DNA of 64,000 bases from Saccharopolyspora shandongensis (lineage in GTDB: Bacteria; Actinomycetota; Actinomycetes; Mycobacteriales; Pseudonocardiaceae): contig NZ_FNOK01000009.1 in assembly GCF_900106995.1 (NCBI RefSeq), forward strand, positions 62,001 through 126,000. The letters are read 5' to 3'. Under the pieces are notes generated by a model that was not told where the DNA came from, did not search any database, and saw only the letters and a program-made list of their open reading frames with translations. Shown here piece after piece: positions 55,432 to 64,000 of this stretch. Both the position numbers and the translations under genes were made by a program. Every line of letters begins with the position of its first letter. Position 1 is the first letter of the stretch.

Positions 55432-56676
55432 ATGTCCACCACCGCCACACCTGCCACATCCGCCGACGCGGCCCCAGCACCGCAGGGCAAGCCGCAATGG
55501 GTTCCGCTGACCGTCGGGTTGATCGCGGCCGTGGCGCTCGTGACCGCTGCGGCCGTCGTGGTCGGCGTGAAGTCCGCCGTGCTGGCCGGGCTGGGCCTAG
55601 CGCTCGGGCTGACGCTTTTCCACTCCCGCTTCGGTTTCACCTCGGCCTGGCGGCAACTCGTCTCGGTTGGACAGACGTCGGGAGTTCGGGCGCACCTGCT
55701 GATGCTCGGCGCGGCGTCGATCCTGTTCGCCCCGATCCTGGCCGGCGGCGTGACGTTCTTCGGCGCAACGCCCAAGGGAAACGTCGAACCGCTCGGACTC
55801 GGGTTGGTCGTCGGCGCGGTCCTGTTCGGCATCGGGATGCAGCTCGGGGGCGCGTGCGCATCGGGCACCTTGTTCGCCGTCGGCGGCGGGAACACCTTGC
55901 TGGTGGTCACGCTCTTCTCCTTCATCTGCGGTTCGGTGCTGGGCGCACTGCACCTTCCACTGTGGACATCTGACGCGATCACCCTCGGATCGTTCTCCCT
56001 CGCCGAGGACACCGGGCTCGGTTACTTCGGCGCACTGGTGGTTCAGCTCGCGGTGCTCGGCGCGATCGGTTACGCCGCAACGCGATGGGCTCGGCGGCAC
56101 AACGCGCCCCCGGCAGGCCGCCCGCCGACGTCGCGCGGACTCTGGCGCGTGCTCCGCGGCTCGTGGCCGCTCTGGGTCGGGGCGCTTGTGCTGGCCGGGC
56201 TCAACGCGGTCGTTCTGCTGACCCGCGGCAGCCCGTGGGGCATCACCTCGGCGTTCGTGCTGTGGGGTTCGAAGGCGCTGCAGGCCGTGGGCGTGGACGT
56301 GGCTAGTTGGCCGTACTGGCAAGGAGAACGCGCAGCGGCCCTGACCGGCCCGGTGCTGGCCGACTCCACCTCGGTGCTGGACTTCGGGATCATCGTCGGC
56401 GCGCTCGTGGCATCGGCGGCGTCGGGCGCCTTCGTGCTGGCCAAGCGACTGCCCGCGAAGGTCGTGCTCGCCGCCGTGATCGGCGGCCTGCTGATGGGAT
56501 ACGGCGCGCGGCTGGCGTACGGCTGCAACATCGGCGCCTACTTCTCCGGGATCGCCTCGTTCTCGTTGCACGGCTGGGCCTGGGGCCTGCTGGCGCTGGT
56601 CGGCACCTGGGTAGGGCTTAAGCTGCGCCCGCTGTTCGGGCTCGACGTCCCCAAGCCGACCGACTCGGTCTGCTGA
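55432..56676 (+). CDS. YeeE/YedE family transporter, thiosulfate/sulfur-compound type
   Basis: The 414-residue protein has about 9-10 transmembrane helices. It contains the two conserved cysteine motifs of YeeE/YedE (TsuA-like) transporters, GGACASGT near residue 142 and YGCNIGAYFSG near residue 363. These proteins import thiosulfate or related sulfur compounds. No sulfur-transfer partner gene lies next to it, though a rhodanese is 5 kb away. The start ATG lies 4 nt after a short purine stretch. Confidence 0.87.
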   Translation: MSTTATPATSADAAPAPQGKPQWVPLTVGLIAAVALVTAAAVVVGVKSAVLAGLGLALGLTLFHSRFGFTSAWRQLVSVGQTSGVRAHLLMLGAASILFAPILAGGVTFFGATPKGNVEPLGLGLVVGAVLFGIGMQLGGACASGTLFAVGGGNTLLVVTLFSFICGSVLGALHLPLWTSDAITLGSFSLAEDTGLGYFGALVVQLAVLGAIGYAATRWARRHNAPPAGRPPTSRGLWRVLRGSWPLWVGALVLAGLNAVVLLTRGSPWGITSAFVLWGSKALQAVGVDVASWPYWQGERAAALTGPVLADSTSVLDFGIIVGALVASAASGAFVLAKRLPAKVVLAAVIGGLLMGYGARLAYGCNIGAYFSGIASFSLHGWAWGLLALVGTWVGLKLRPLFGLDVPKPTDSVC

Positions 56677-56745
56677 TGCCAGGTGGGGCGGCTTTCCCGC
56701 CCCACCGAAGCGATCCGGCTTCCGCGAAGGGCAGTGGCGATCTCG

Positions 56746-57660
56746 CTAGGCTTGGACCGAGGAATCGACGGCGGCGATCCAGTCCCGGACCCAGCGGGAC
56801 AGTTCGCCGCCGTTGCGCACCCAGTTGAAGTGACCGAGGTTCTTCGCGCCGGACGCCGCCCGGGTGTAGTGCTTGTCGGTGCGTTTCGCTCGCCCGGCTT
56901 TCGCCGCCAGGTGGTCCACTAAGGACTTCGGGGCCAGCCGGTCACCCGCGATGCTGACGGTCAGCAACGGCTGCCGGACTTCCCGCAGTGCCGCCTCGTA
57001 GTCGGTCGTCGAGCCGTTGAGCCGGTAACGGCCGGTGCGGGCCTGCCGAGCCCAGTCGTGCATGAGGTCGGTCGCCTGGCGGCCGCCGAAGCCGAATCGG
57101 TGGCCGGGCCAGTAGCCGAGCAGCGCCGACGCGGCCGCCACCAGTTGCGTGCCGAACAGGGTGCGGAACTTGTACATCCCGGGGAAGCTCCCGAACCACA
57201 CCGAACCGGAAGCCACCAGCGCCACGCCCTGCACCCGGTCCGGGCGGCGTGCCGCGTACAGCAGCGCGATCTGGCCGCCCAGGCTGTGCCCGAGCAGGAA
57301 CCGTGGCGCCGGCGGGAAAGCAGCGTCGACGAGATCGAGCACGCCGTCCACGTCGTCGATCATGCTCTGGTAGCCGAAACGCACGCCGCGGGCGGCCGAC
57401 GGCTTGCTCTCGCCCTGGCCGCGCACGTCGAAGGTCACCACCGCCAGGCCCTGGGCGTGGAGGTCGGCGACGAACGGGCGGTAGTACCTGGCGGGCACAC
57501 CCATCGCGGGGAGCAGGACGACCACCGGACTGCCGGGATCGTCCTGCTTGGCGGCGCGCACGGTAAGCCGGTGCGCGCCGGCCGAAACCTGCCCGAGCAC
57601 CAGGGAAGCCTGGTCACCCGAAGCGTTCTCGGCGTTGTTCTCGACGGTCTGCTCGTCCAC
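56746..57660 (-). CDS. Alpha/beta hydrolase
   Basis: The 304-residue protein has an intact nucleophile elbow GHSLGGQ. A probable acid lies in DRLAPKSL, and the His is in LGHFNW near the end. The lead LLPAMGVPARYYRPFVADL is typical of the serine aminopeptidase S33 branch. It is probably cytoplasmic. The substrate is unknown. It converges on the sulfur-transport gene with a 69-bp gap. Confidence 0.88.
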   Translation of the reverse strand: MDEQTVENNAENASGDQASLVLGQVSAGAHRLTVRAAKQDDPGSPVVVLLPAMGVPARYYRPFVADLHAQGLAVVTFDVRGQGESKPSAARGVRFGYQSMIDDVDGVLDLVDAAFPPAPRFLLGHSLGGQIALLYAARRPDRVQGVALVASGSVWFGSFPGMYKFRTLFGTQLVAAASALLGYWPGHRFGFGGRQATDLMHDWARQARTGRYRLNGSTTDYEAALREVRQPLLTVSIAGDRLAPKSLVDHLAAKAGRAKRTDKHYTRAASGAKNLGHFNWVRNGGELSRWVRDWIAAVDSSVQA

Positions 57661-57715
57661 GCCGCCAGATTAACGGAACCAGTCAGTTTCGGGCAGTGTG
57701 CCGCCCGGCAAGCGG

Positions 57716-60400
57716 TCAGCGGAGCCGCCGCGGCCCGTCGTCCAGCGCCGTCGGCGACGCCCCGATGCCGACCCTGGCCCCCGCGACCACGGCACCCGTC
57801 GGCGAGGCGAGCACCGGCTGCAACGCCAGGTCACGAACCTCCGGCAGGTCTTCGGCCAACGTCGCCACCCGCAGCACGAGGTCCTCCAGCGCCGCGAGAT
57901 CGGCCGGTTCGGTGCCCCGGTACCCGGCCAGCAGCGGCGCCGCCCGAGGCGCGCGCACCAGCGCGGAAACGTCCACATCGGACAGCGGCAGCGCGCGGTA
58001 CGCCTTGTCCCCGAGCAATTCGCTGGCCACCCCGGAAAGACCGAACGACACCAGGGTGCCGAACGACGGGTCGTCGGTCAGATCGATGACGCACGAAGTG
58101 CCCCGGGCCGCCATGCGCTGCACGTAGACCTCGTCGATCCCCGAAACCCGCCGGATGTCGGCGTACGCCGACCGCACGGCATGGGCGCTGCCCAGGTCGA
58201 GGCGGACGCCTACCAGGTCGTTGCGGTGCCGCAGCTGATCGCTCGCCGACTTCAGCGCCACCGGGTAGCCCAGCTCCTCCGCCACCGCTACGGCCTCTTC
58301 GACACCGGCGACCAGGCGGAACGGCACGAGGTCGATGCCGTAGCAGCCGAGCAGTCGCACCACCTGGTCGTCGTCGAGGTCGGTGATGCCCTCCGCCAGC
58401 CAGCCGTCGACCAGCGCCCGCGCCCGGTCCTCGTCGATCTCCGGCGGCCGCACGAAGTGCCCCTTCGGCGCGGCGCGCCACTGCGCATACCTGGTGACCC
58501 GCGCGAGCGCCAGCACCGACCGCTCGGGGCTCGGGTAGGACGGCACCGAACCCTTGCCGGTCAACCCGTCCGGGCCGGGAACCACGAGCTCGTCGGGCAC
58601 GCCTTCGGCAGCCAGGAACGTGGTCACCACCGGCTTCGAACGCGCGACACCGGCCTCCTGCAACGCCTCCCGCAAGGCGCGGGCGTACGCGGTGCCGGGA
58701 ACCGCCACCGGCGGGGCGAACACCGTCACCAACGCGTCGACGTCCGGGCTGAGAGCGGCGTCACGGACCGCAGCCGCGAACTCCTCCGGCCCTGCAGACG
58801 CCCCCACGTCGACCGGGTCGCAGGCCAGTTCCAGCTGCTGCGCCTGCGCCACGTCGGCGGCGATCATGCCCAGCGCCGAGGAGTTGCCCACGATCGCGAC
58901 CCGGTCACCCTGCGGCAGCGGCTGGTGCGCCAGCAACAGCGCGGTGTCGAACATCTGCGCAACCGACTCGACCCGGATGACGCCGGACTGCTCGAACAAC
59001 GCCTGCACGCTGGTCTCGTCGATCTGCACCGACGTGGCCGCCAAGCCCGGACGCACCGCGTTACGACCCGACTTCACCACCACGACCGGCTTGCTGCGGG
59101 CCAGCCGCCGCGCCAACCGGCCGAACTTGCGCGGGTTGCCGAAAGACTCCAGGTACAGCAGCACGACATCGGTGGCCGGGTCGGTCTGCCAGTACTGCAG
59201 CAGGTCGTTGCCGGACACGTCGGCGCGGTTGCCCGCGGAGACGAACGTCGACAGCCCGAGGCCGCGCTCGGTCGCGGTGGCCAGGATCGCCACCCCGAGC
59301 GCGCCGGACTGGCAGAAGAAGCCGGTGCGGCCGCGGCCGGGCAGCTGCGGAGCCAGGCTCGCGTTCAGCCGGAACTCCGGGTCGGTGTTGACCACGCCCA
59401 GCGCGTTGGGGCCGACCACGCGCATGCCGTGCACGCGTGCAGCCCGCACCATCTCGCGCTCCACCTCGCGGCCGTCCGGGCCCGCCTCGCTGAACCCGGC
59501 GCTGACGATGACCAGCGCCTTCACACCCTTGGCCAGGCAGTCGTCGAGCACTCCGGTCACGCCGGCGGCCGGAATCGCCACCACTGCCAGGTCGACCTCG
59601 TCGGGAATGTCGAGCACCGAGGGGTAGGCGCGCACGCCGCGCACCGAGCGGTGCTCCGGGTTGACCGGATAGACGGGGCCAGTGAAGTCCGCGGTGAGCA
59701 GGTTGGTCAGCACCGCGTGGCCGATCTTGCCGTGATCGGTGGACGCCCCGATCACGGCCACCGAACGCGGCCGCAGCAGGTTGTGCACGCTGCGGGCCTC
59801 TGCGGCCTGCTCGCGGGCGCGTGCCACCGCCACCGACTCCTCGGTCGGGTCGATGTCGAACTCCAGGTGCACCACGCCTTCTTCCATGGCCCGGCTCACC
59901 TGGTAGCCGGCGTCGCGGAAGACCCGGACCATGGTCGAGTTCTCGGCGAGCACCTCGGCCACGAAGCGCCGCAGCCCGCGTTCCCGCGCCGCCGCGGCCA
60001 GGTGCTCCAGCAGGATCGATCCCAGGCCGCGCCCCTGGTGCTGGTCCTGCACCACGAACGCGACCTCGGCCGACTGCTGCTCGCCGAGCCTGTCGTAGCG
60101 GCCCACCGCCACGATGTCGTCGCCGAGCAGCGCCACCAGCGCGACGCGGTCGCCGTAGTCGACGCGGGTGAAGCGCTCCACGTCGCGCTGGGGCATCCGC
60201 GGGTACGGGCCGAAGTAGCGGTAGTACCTGGTCCGGTCGCTGAGCCGCCCGTGGAAGGCCACCAGCTTCTCGGCATCGGCTTCGGTTATCGGCCGCAGGT
60301 GCACGGTGCCGCCGTCGGACAACACCACGTCCGCCTCCCAGCGGCGGGGATAGTCCGCCCGCGGGATGGCTGCTTCCTGCTGCTCCACCACTCCGTCCAC
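57716..60400 (-). CDS. Protein lysine acetyltransferase (Pat-like), GNAT plus acyl-CoA synthetase-like domain
   Basis: The 894-residue protein has an N-terminal GNAT domain (about 30-180, with QHQGRGLGSILLEHL as the acetyl-CoA site). A CoA-binding/ADP-forming acyl-CoA synthetase-like domain follows from about residue 195 (VAVIGASTDHGKIG), with a C-terminal ATP-grasp-like part. Salmonella Pat has GNAT last; the GNAT-first order matches actinobacterial Pat proteins that acetylate acetyl-CoA synthetase. The GTG at 60400 follows GGAG at 6 nt and starts 10 nt after the acuC stop, so the two are probably co-transcribed. Confidence 0.87.
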   Translation of the reverse strand: MDGVVEQQEAAIPRADYPRRWEADVVLSDGGTVHLRPITEADAEKLVAFHGRLSDRTRYYRYFGPYPRMPQRDVERFTRVDYGDRVALVALLGDDIVAVGRYDRLGEQQSAEVAFVVQDQHQGRGLGSILLEHLAAAARERGLRRFVAEVLAENSTMVRVFRDAGYQVSRAMEEGVVHLEFDIDPTEESVAVARAREQAAEARSVHNLLRPRSVAVIGASTDHGKIGHAVLTNLLTADFTGPVYPVNPEHRSVRGVRAYPSVLDIPDEVDLAVVAIPAAGVTGVLDDCLAKGVKALVIVSAGFSEAGPDGREVEREMVRAARVHGMRVVGPNALGVVNTDPEFRLNASLAPQLPGRGRTGFFCQSGALGVAILATATERGLGLSTFVSAGNRADVSGNDLLQYWQTDPATDVVLLYLESFGNPRKFGRLARRLARSKPVVVVKSGRNAVRPGLAATSVQIDETSVQALFEQSGVIRVESVAQMFDTALLLAHQPLPQGDRVAIVGNSSALGMIAADVAQAQQLELACDPVDVGASAGPEEFAAAVRDAALSPDVDALVTVFAPPVAVPGTAYARALREALQEAGVARSKPVVTTFLAAEGVPDELVVPGPDGLTGKGSVPSYPSPERSVLALARVTRYAQWRAAPKGHFVRPPEIDEDRARALVDGWLAEGITDLDDDQVVRLLGCYGIDLVPFRLVAGVEEAVAVAEELGYPVALKSASDQLRHRNDLVGVRLDLGSAHAVRSAYADIRRVSGIDEVYVQRMAARGTSCVIDLTDDPSFGTLVSFGLSGVASELLGDKAYRALPLSDVDVSALVRAPRAAPLLAGYRGTEPADLAALEDLVLRVATLAEDLPEVRDLALQPVLASPTGAVVAGARVGIGASPTALDDGPRRLR

Positions 60401-60410
60401 TTCGGACTCC

Positions 60411-61586
60411 TCAGTCGCGGCTGTCGACCGGGTCGAGACCATGCAACGGAAACACCGCATGCCGGGTGTCGCGAATCGAGGTGTCCACCGCGGACGCGGT
60501 GACCCCCGACCACCGTTGGAAGGCCGGGTCGGCCCCATCGGTCATCGAAGTCGGCAGCGGAACGTTGTCCGCGATCCGCACGGTGTGCGCGATCCAGTCC
60601 TCGGGGATGGTCGTCTCCGGGGCGAGGTCGCGGTCCAGCAACGTCGCCAACAGGTGCGTCCAGGCGCGCGGCACCACCCGGAACAGCGAGTAGCCACCGC
60701 CGCCCAGCGCCAGCCACTTGCCGCCCGCGTAGCTGTCGGCGAGCTCCCGCAAGTCCTGGTAGGTCGCGCGCTGCCCATCGACGCTCATCGACAGGTCCGC
60801 CAGCGGGTCTTCGCGGTGCGCGTCCGCGCCGCACTGCGTCACCAGCACCTGCGGCCGGAACGCGTCGAGCACCGACGGCACCACCGCGTGGAAGGCCCGG
60901 CGCCAGTCGGCGTCACCCGTGCCCGGCGGCAGCGGGATGTTGACGGCAGTGCCGTCGGCCCCGCCGGAGCCGACCTCCGTGGAGAACCCGGTACCCGGCC
61001 AGAGCGTCAGCGGATGCTGGTGCAACGAGATGGTCATGACCCGCGGATCGTCGTAGAACGACGCCTGCACGCCATCCCCGTGGTGCACGTCGACGTCGAG
61101 GTAGGCGATGCGCTCCACGCCCTGCTCCAACATCCACGCGATGGCCACCGAGCAGTCGTTGTAGACGCAGAAGCCCGCGGCGCGGTCGGCCATCGCGTGG
61201 TGCAGTCCACCGGCGATGTTGACCGCCCGGTCGGCCTTGCCCGACACGATCTGCTCGGCCGCCCGGATCGAGGCGCCCGCGATCAGCGCCGATGCCTCGT
61301 GCATCCGGTCGAAGATCGGGTTGTCGTCGGTGCCCAGCCCGTGGCCGACCTCCCAGCCCGCCAGTGGCGCCGAGCGCACCGCCGCCATGTACTCGGCGGT
61401 GTGCACGCGCTCCAGGTCCGCGTCGGTGGCCGGTTCGGGCTTGATGGTCTCGACGCCGTCGAGCACCCCGAGCGCACGGGCCAACCGCATGGTCAGCTCC
61501 AGCCTGATCGGATGCAGCGGGTGTTGCCCACCCAGGTCGTAGCCGAGCACCGACTCGTCCCACACGACCGCGCACTGAGAACCCAT
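60411..61586 (-). CDS. acuC: Acetoin utilisation/lysine deacetylase AcuC
   Basis: The 391-residue protein is a class I/II histone-deacetylase-like enzyme. It has the zinc-site motif YLDVDVHHGDGVQ near residue 165 and the upstream GGLHHAMADRA, with the tyrosine-region GGGGYSLF at the end. It removes acetyl groups from lysines, for example on acetyl-CoA synthetase. Its gene leads the operon with the Pat-like acetyltransferase gene. The ATG at 61586 is chosen as it starts a typical AcuC lead (MGSQCAVVWDE). Confidence 0.93.
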   Translation of the reverse strand: MGSQCAVVWDESVLGYDLGGQHPLHPIRLELTMRLARALGVLDGVETIKPEPATDADLERVHTAEYMAAVRSAPLAGWEVGHGLGTDDNPIFDRMHEASALIAGASIRAAEQIVSGKADRAVNIAGGLHHAMADRAAGFCVYNDCSVAIAWMLEQGVERIAYLDVDVHHGDGVQASFYDDPRVMTISLHQHPLTLWPGTGFSTEVGSGGADGTAVNIPLPPGTGDADWRRAFHAVVPSVLDAFRPQVLVTQCGADAHREDPLADLSMSVDGQRATYQDLRELADSYAGGKWLALGGGGYSLFRVVPRAWTHLLATLLDRDLAPETTIPEDWIAHTVRIADNVPLPTSMTDGADPAFQRWSGVTASAVDTSIRDTRHAVFPLHGLDPVDSRD

Positions 61587-61661
61587 GCCCCGGACGCTAC
61601 CTGCCCTGTGTCGACCAACACAGTGTTCCGAGTCACGCGCGCGCACCGGCCGAACGATCTG

Positions 61662-62513
61662 TCATCCGGCCTCCGATCCGGTCGCGGCCGGCCTCGCCGG
61701 GTCCGCCGACCAGTTCGACCACGAGCCCGCGTACAGCGCCGCCGGGCGCTGCCGATCGGACAGGCCCGCGTGCTCCAGCGCGAGCAGGACCGAACAAGCG
61801 GTCACGCCCGACCCGCAGTACGCCCCGACCGGGCCGGCCGCATCGACGCCCAGGTCGGCGAAGTGCTTCGCCAGCTCCTCGGGGGACCGCCACCGGCCGG
61901 ACTCCGCCACGTGCGCCGCGAACGGCGCGTTCAGCGCGCCCGGAATGTGCCCGGCCCTCGGATCCACCGGCTCGACGTCGCCGCGGTAGCGCTCCGGCGC
62001 GCGGGCGTCCAGCAGCGTGCCTTCCCTGGCGAGCCGGGCGGCGGCGTCCGCGTCCACCACCGGCATCGAGCCCGGCCGGACCCGGAAGTCGCCCGCCGCG
62101 GGCTGCGGCAGGTCCGTCGTGGTGGGCTGCCCCGCCGCCGCCCAGGCCGCGTAGCCGCCGTCGAGCACCGCCACCGACTCGTGCCCCACCCAGCGCAGCA
62201 GCCACCAGGCGCGGGCCGCGACCGAACCGTTGTCCGCGTCGTAGACGACCACCGGGCGCTCGGCGTCGACGCCGGCCCGCCGGAACACCACCTCCAGATC
62301 GGCCGGGTCGGGCAGGGGATGGCGCCCCGCCGGGCCCGGTTCGGCCGCAAGCTCGGCGTCCAGATCGACGAACACCGCACCGGGCAGATGCCCCTTCTCG
62401 TAGTCCTCCCGGCCCGGCGGCCCGAGCAGCGACCACCGGACGTCGAGGAGCGTCGGGGGCGGCTGCCGCCGCAACGCGGCCATGAGATCATCAGTACTGA
62501 TCAAAGGATGCAT
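61662..62513 (-). CDS. Sulfurtransferase (two rhodanese domains)
   Basis: The 283-residue protein has two rhodanese-like domains: an inactive first one (LLDVRWSL...KGHLPGAVFVDLD) and a second with the catalytic cysteine loop in AYCGSGVTAC. It should transfer sulfur from thiosulfate or 3-mercaptopyruvate to an acceptor (SseA-like). It is the minus-strand neighbour of acuC and diverges from ideR. Confidence 0.93.
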   Translation of the reverse strand: MHPLISTDDLMAALRRQPPPTLLDVRWSLLGPPGREDYEKGHLPGAVFVDLDAELAAEPGPAGRHPLPDPADLEVVFRRAGVDAERPVVVYDADNGSVAARAWWLLRWVGHESVAVLDGGYAAWAAAGQPTTTDLPQPAAGDFRVRPGSMPVVDADAAARLAREGTLLDARAPERYRGDVEPVDPRAGHIPGALNAPFAAHVAESGRWRSPEELAKHFADLGVDAAGPVGAYCGSGVTACSVLLALEHAGLSDRQRPAALYAGSWSNWSADPARPAATGSEAG

Positions 62514-62635
62514 GACGGCCCTTTCGTAGCCCGGCGACGAGGTCTGTCGGAAATCCTGGAAGTCAACTCCCGGACCACTGACCGCTGTCGCCCGGGGCGA
62601 CTAGCATCGTGGTTGGGACTGAATGGGGAGCCGAC

Positions 62636-63331
62636 GTGAACGATCTCATCGATACCACTGAGATGTACCTCCGCACCATCTACGACCTCGAAGAAGAGGG
62701 CGTGGTTCCGCTCCGGGCCCGCATCGCCGAACGGTTGGAGCAGAGCGGCCCCACGGTGAGCCAGACGGTCGCCCGCATGGAACGCGACGGGCTGCTGACC
62801 GTCGCCGAGGACCGCCACCTCGAACTCACCAAGGCCGGCCGCGCCCGCGCGATCAGCGTAATGCGCAAGCACCGCCTCGCCGAACGGCTTCTCGTCGACG
62901 TGATCGGCCTCGAGTGGGAGCACGTCCACAATGAAGCGTGCCGCTGGGAGCACGTGATGAGCGAAGCCGTCGAGCGCAAGCTCGTCAAGCTGCTCGGTGG
63001 CCCCACCACCTCGCCCTACGGCAACCCGATCCCGGGGCTCGACGAGCTCGGCGTGGACCACGTCGAGGCGCCGGCCGACGGCGACCTGCAGCGGGTCGAC
63101 GAGATCGCCCGCAACGGCGGGGGTCGCGCCGTCATCCGTCGCATCGCCGAGCACGTCCAGCTCGACCCCGACCTGATGACCGAACTGAAGGATGTCGGCG
63201 TCGTGCCGGGCAACGAGGTGGAGATCATGTCCGTGGTCGGGCCGAACAAGCCGATCGAGGTCCGCGGCCAGAACGGCAGCACCGAGTTGTCGGTCGGCAT
63301 CGCGCACGCGGTCATGGTGCGTACCAAGTGA
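62636..63331 (+). CDS. ideR: Iron-dependent transcriptional repressor (DtxR/IdeR)
   Basis: The 231-residue protein has an N-terminal winged helix (RARIAERLEQSGPTVSQTVARM) and dimerisation helices. Its metal ligands match DtxR numbering exactly when the GTG at 62636 is the start: Met10, His79, Glu83, His98, Cys102, Glu105 and His106. A C-terminal SH3-like domain (VGPNKPIEVRGQNG) follows. It represses iron-uptake genes when Fe2+ is bound. The GTG follows GGGGAG. Its stop overlaps the next gene by 4 nt. Confidence 0.96.
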   Translation: MNDLIDTTEMYLRTIYDLEEEGVVPLRARIAERLEQSGPTVSQTVARMERDGLLTVAEDRHLELTKAGRARAISVMRKHRLAERLLVDVIGLEWEHVHNEACRWEHVMSEAVERKLVKLLGGPTTSPYGNPIPGLDELGVDHVEAPADGDLQRVDEIARNGGGRAVIRRIAEHVQLDPDLMTELKDVGVVPGNEVEIMSVVGPNKPIEVRGQNGSTELSVGIAHAVMVRTK

Positions 63332-64000
63332 ATCCAGCGGACCGCGCGGCGGCGTTGTTCGCCGACGAGCACGGCAGCGCGGCGAGCGCGGTCTGGTCCG
63401 CTCCTGGGCGAGTGAACCTGATCGGGGAGCACACCGACTACAATGACGGGTTCGTGCTCCCCTTCGCCCTGCCGCACCGCACCGCCGTCGCGATCCGTCC
63501 CCGTCCCGACCGGCTGCTCTCCGTCGGCACCCTCGGCAGCGACGGTCGAGTGCACCGCGCGCCCGTCGTGTCGATCGACGAGCTGAGCCCTGGCACCACC
63601 ACCGGCTGGGTCGCTTACCCGGCCGGTGTCGCATGGGCCCTGCGCGAGGCCGGGTTCCCGCTCGGCGGCGCCGACCTGGTTATCGTCGGCGAGGTGCCGA
63701 CCGGTGCCGGCCTGTCCTCCTCCCACGCCCTGGAATGCGCGGTGGCGCTGGCGCTGCTCGACACCGCGCAGCTGGCGCCCGGCGAGCCGAACGCCCCGAG
63801 CCTGGGCGAGATCGCGCGCCTGGTGCAGCGTGCGGAGAACGACTTCGCCGGGGCGCCGACCGGCCTGCTCGACCAGACCGCGTCGCTGGCCTGCACCGCG
63901 GAACACGCGCTGTTCTACGACGTCCGGTCCGGCGACTCCGAGCAGATCCCGTTCGATCCCCGCAGCGCCGGCCTGGAGCTGCTGGTGATCGACACCCGCG
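63328..64000 (+). CDS. galK: Galactokinase, N-terminal part (cut by window edge)
   Basis: About 224 codons are present before the window ends. The galactokinase signature GRVNLIGEHTDYNDG lies near residue 27, and the GHMP ATP loop VPTGAGLSSSHALE near residue 127 has His where Ala is more usual. It phosphorylates galactose to galactose 1-phosphate. The GTG overlaps the ideR stop in GTGA, so the two genes are translationally coupled, an unexpected pairing of iron control and sugar metabolism. Confidence 0.93.
   Translation, partial: MNPADRAAALFADEHGSAASAVWSAPGRVNLIGEHTDYNDGFVLPFALPHRTAVAIRPRPDRLLSVGTLGSDGRVHRAPVVSIDELSPGTTTGWVAYPAGVAWALREAGFPLGGADLVIVGEVPTGAGLSSSHALECAVALALLDTAQLAPGEPNAPSLGEIARLVQRAENDFAGAPTGLLDQTASLACTAEHALFYDVRSGDSEQIPFDPRSAGLELLVIDTR

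Noticed and set aside
57698..60502. Long plus-strand frame antisense to the acetyltransferase gene
   Set aside because: It is a GC-rich antisense shadow. The minus-strand frame has clear GNAT and CoA-synthetase motifs.
60366..62639. Long plus-strand frame antisense to acuC and the rhodanese gene
   Set aside because: It is a shadow of well-identified minus-strand genes and has no recognisable domain.

Overview
The window is a 64 kb piece of a high-GC actinobacterial chromosome. Codon third positions are almost all G or C, GTG starts are common, and many genes lack a Shine-Dalgarno site but carry a -10-like hexamer 6-7 nt before the start codon. Much of the gene order matches, from memory, the Mycobacterium tuberculosis Rv2676c-Rv2711 block: hemQ-hemY-hemE, DUF3000, rnd, dxs, rRNA methyltransferase, KimA-like permease, ceoB-ceoC, DUF3159, OB-fold, DUF3710, dut, DUF3093, DUF4193, cei, suhB, ppgK, sigA, YihY, DUF3039, DUF3099, sigB and ideR. 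Non-mycobacterial inserts, such as a class I fumarase, an orphan regulator and galK beside ideR, point to a pseudonocardial genus such as Saccharopolyspora. The genus is an inference.

Layout. 1-5.9 kb: a lipoprotein hydrolase-like protein, a 34-residue cysteine-rich peptide gene, a P-loop kinase, small membrane proteins, a winged-helix protein and msrB. 6-9.2 kb: the hemE-hemY-hemQ operon. 9.4-12.5 kb: DUF3000, an orphan NarL-type regulator and rnd. 12.5-21.9 kb: an accessory stretch with an AraC regulator, the fadA-fadB beta-oxidation operon, Uma2, a MerR/methyltransferase divergent pair and a two-component system. 22-30.7 kb: dxs, an RNA m5U methyltransferase, and K+ transport (KimA-like permease divergent from ceoB-ceoC). 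30.9-38.2 kb: dut, the DUF genes, cei, suhB/ppgK and the principal sigma factor. 38.3-50.2 kb: a PLP enzyme, a helicase, YihY, DUF3039, DUF3099, an acyltransferase, kptA, a HhH-GPD protein, a TetR regulator with a frameshifted target, a class I methyltransferase and dtd. 50.3-64 kb: sigB behind a SigH/SigE-like promoter, a minisatellite and G/T-rich spacer, a tyrosine phosphatase, fumarase, a YeeE/YedE transporter, the acuC-pat lysine acetylation pair, a rhodanese, ideR and the start of galK.

The window is mostly conserved housekeeping DNA: haem, isoprenoid and dUTP metabolism, K+ homeostasis, transcription initiation, and fatty acid and acetyl-CoA metabolism. I see no tRNA, rRNA, CRISPR array, insertion sequence or phage gene. 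The best candidate for something undescribed is the 34-residue gene at 1861-1965. It has a strong ribosome-binding site and two exact CxCCxxC motifs in its last 19 residues. Secondary points of interest are a hydrolase-like lipoprotein whose nucleophile serine is replaced, twin operators in front of a gene broken by one extra G, a 16-bp tandem repeat after sigB, a leaderless upstream ORF overlapping cei, and the four-base overlap of ideR and galK.
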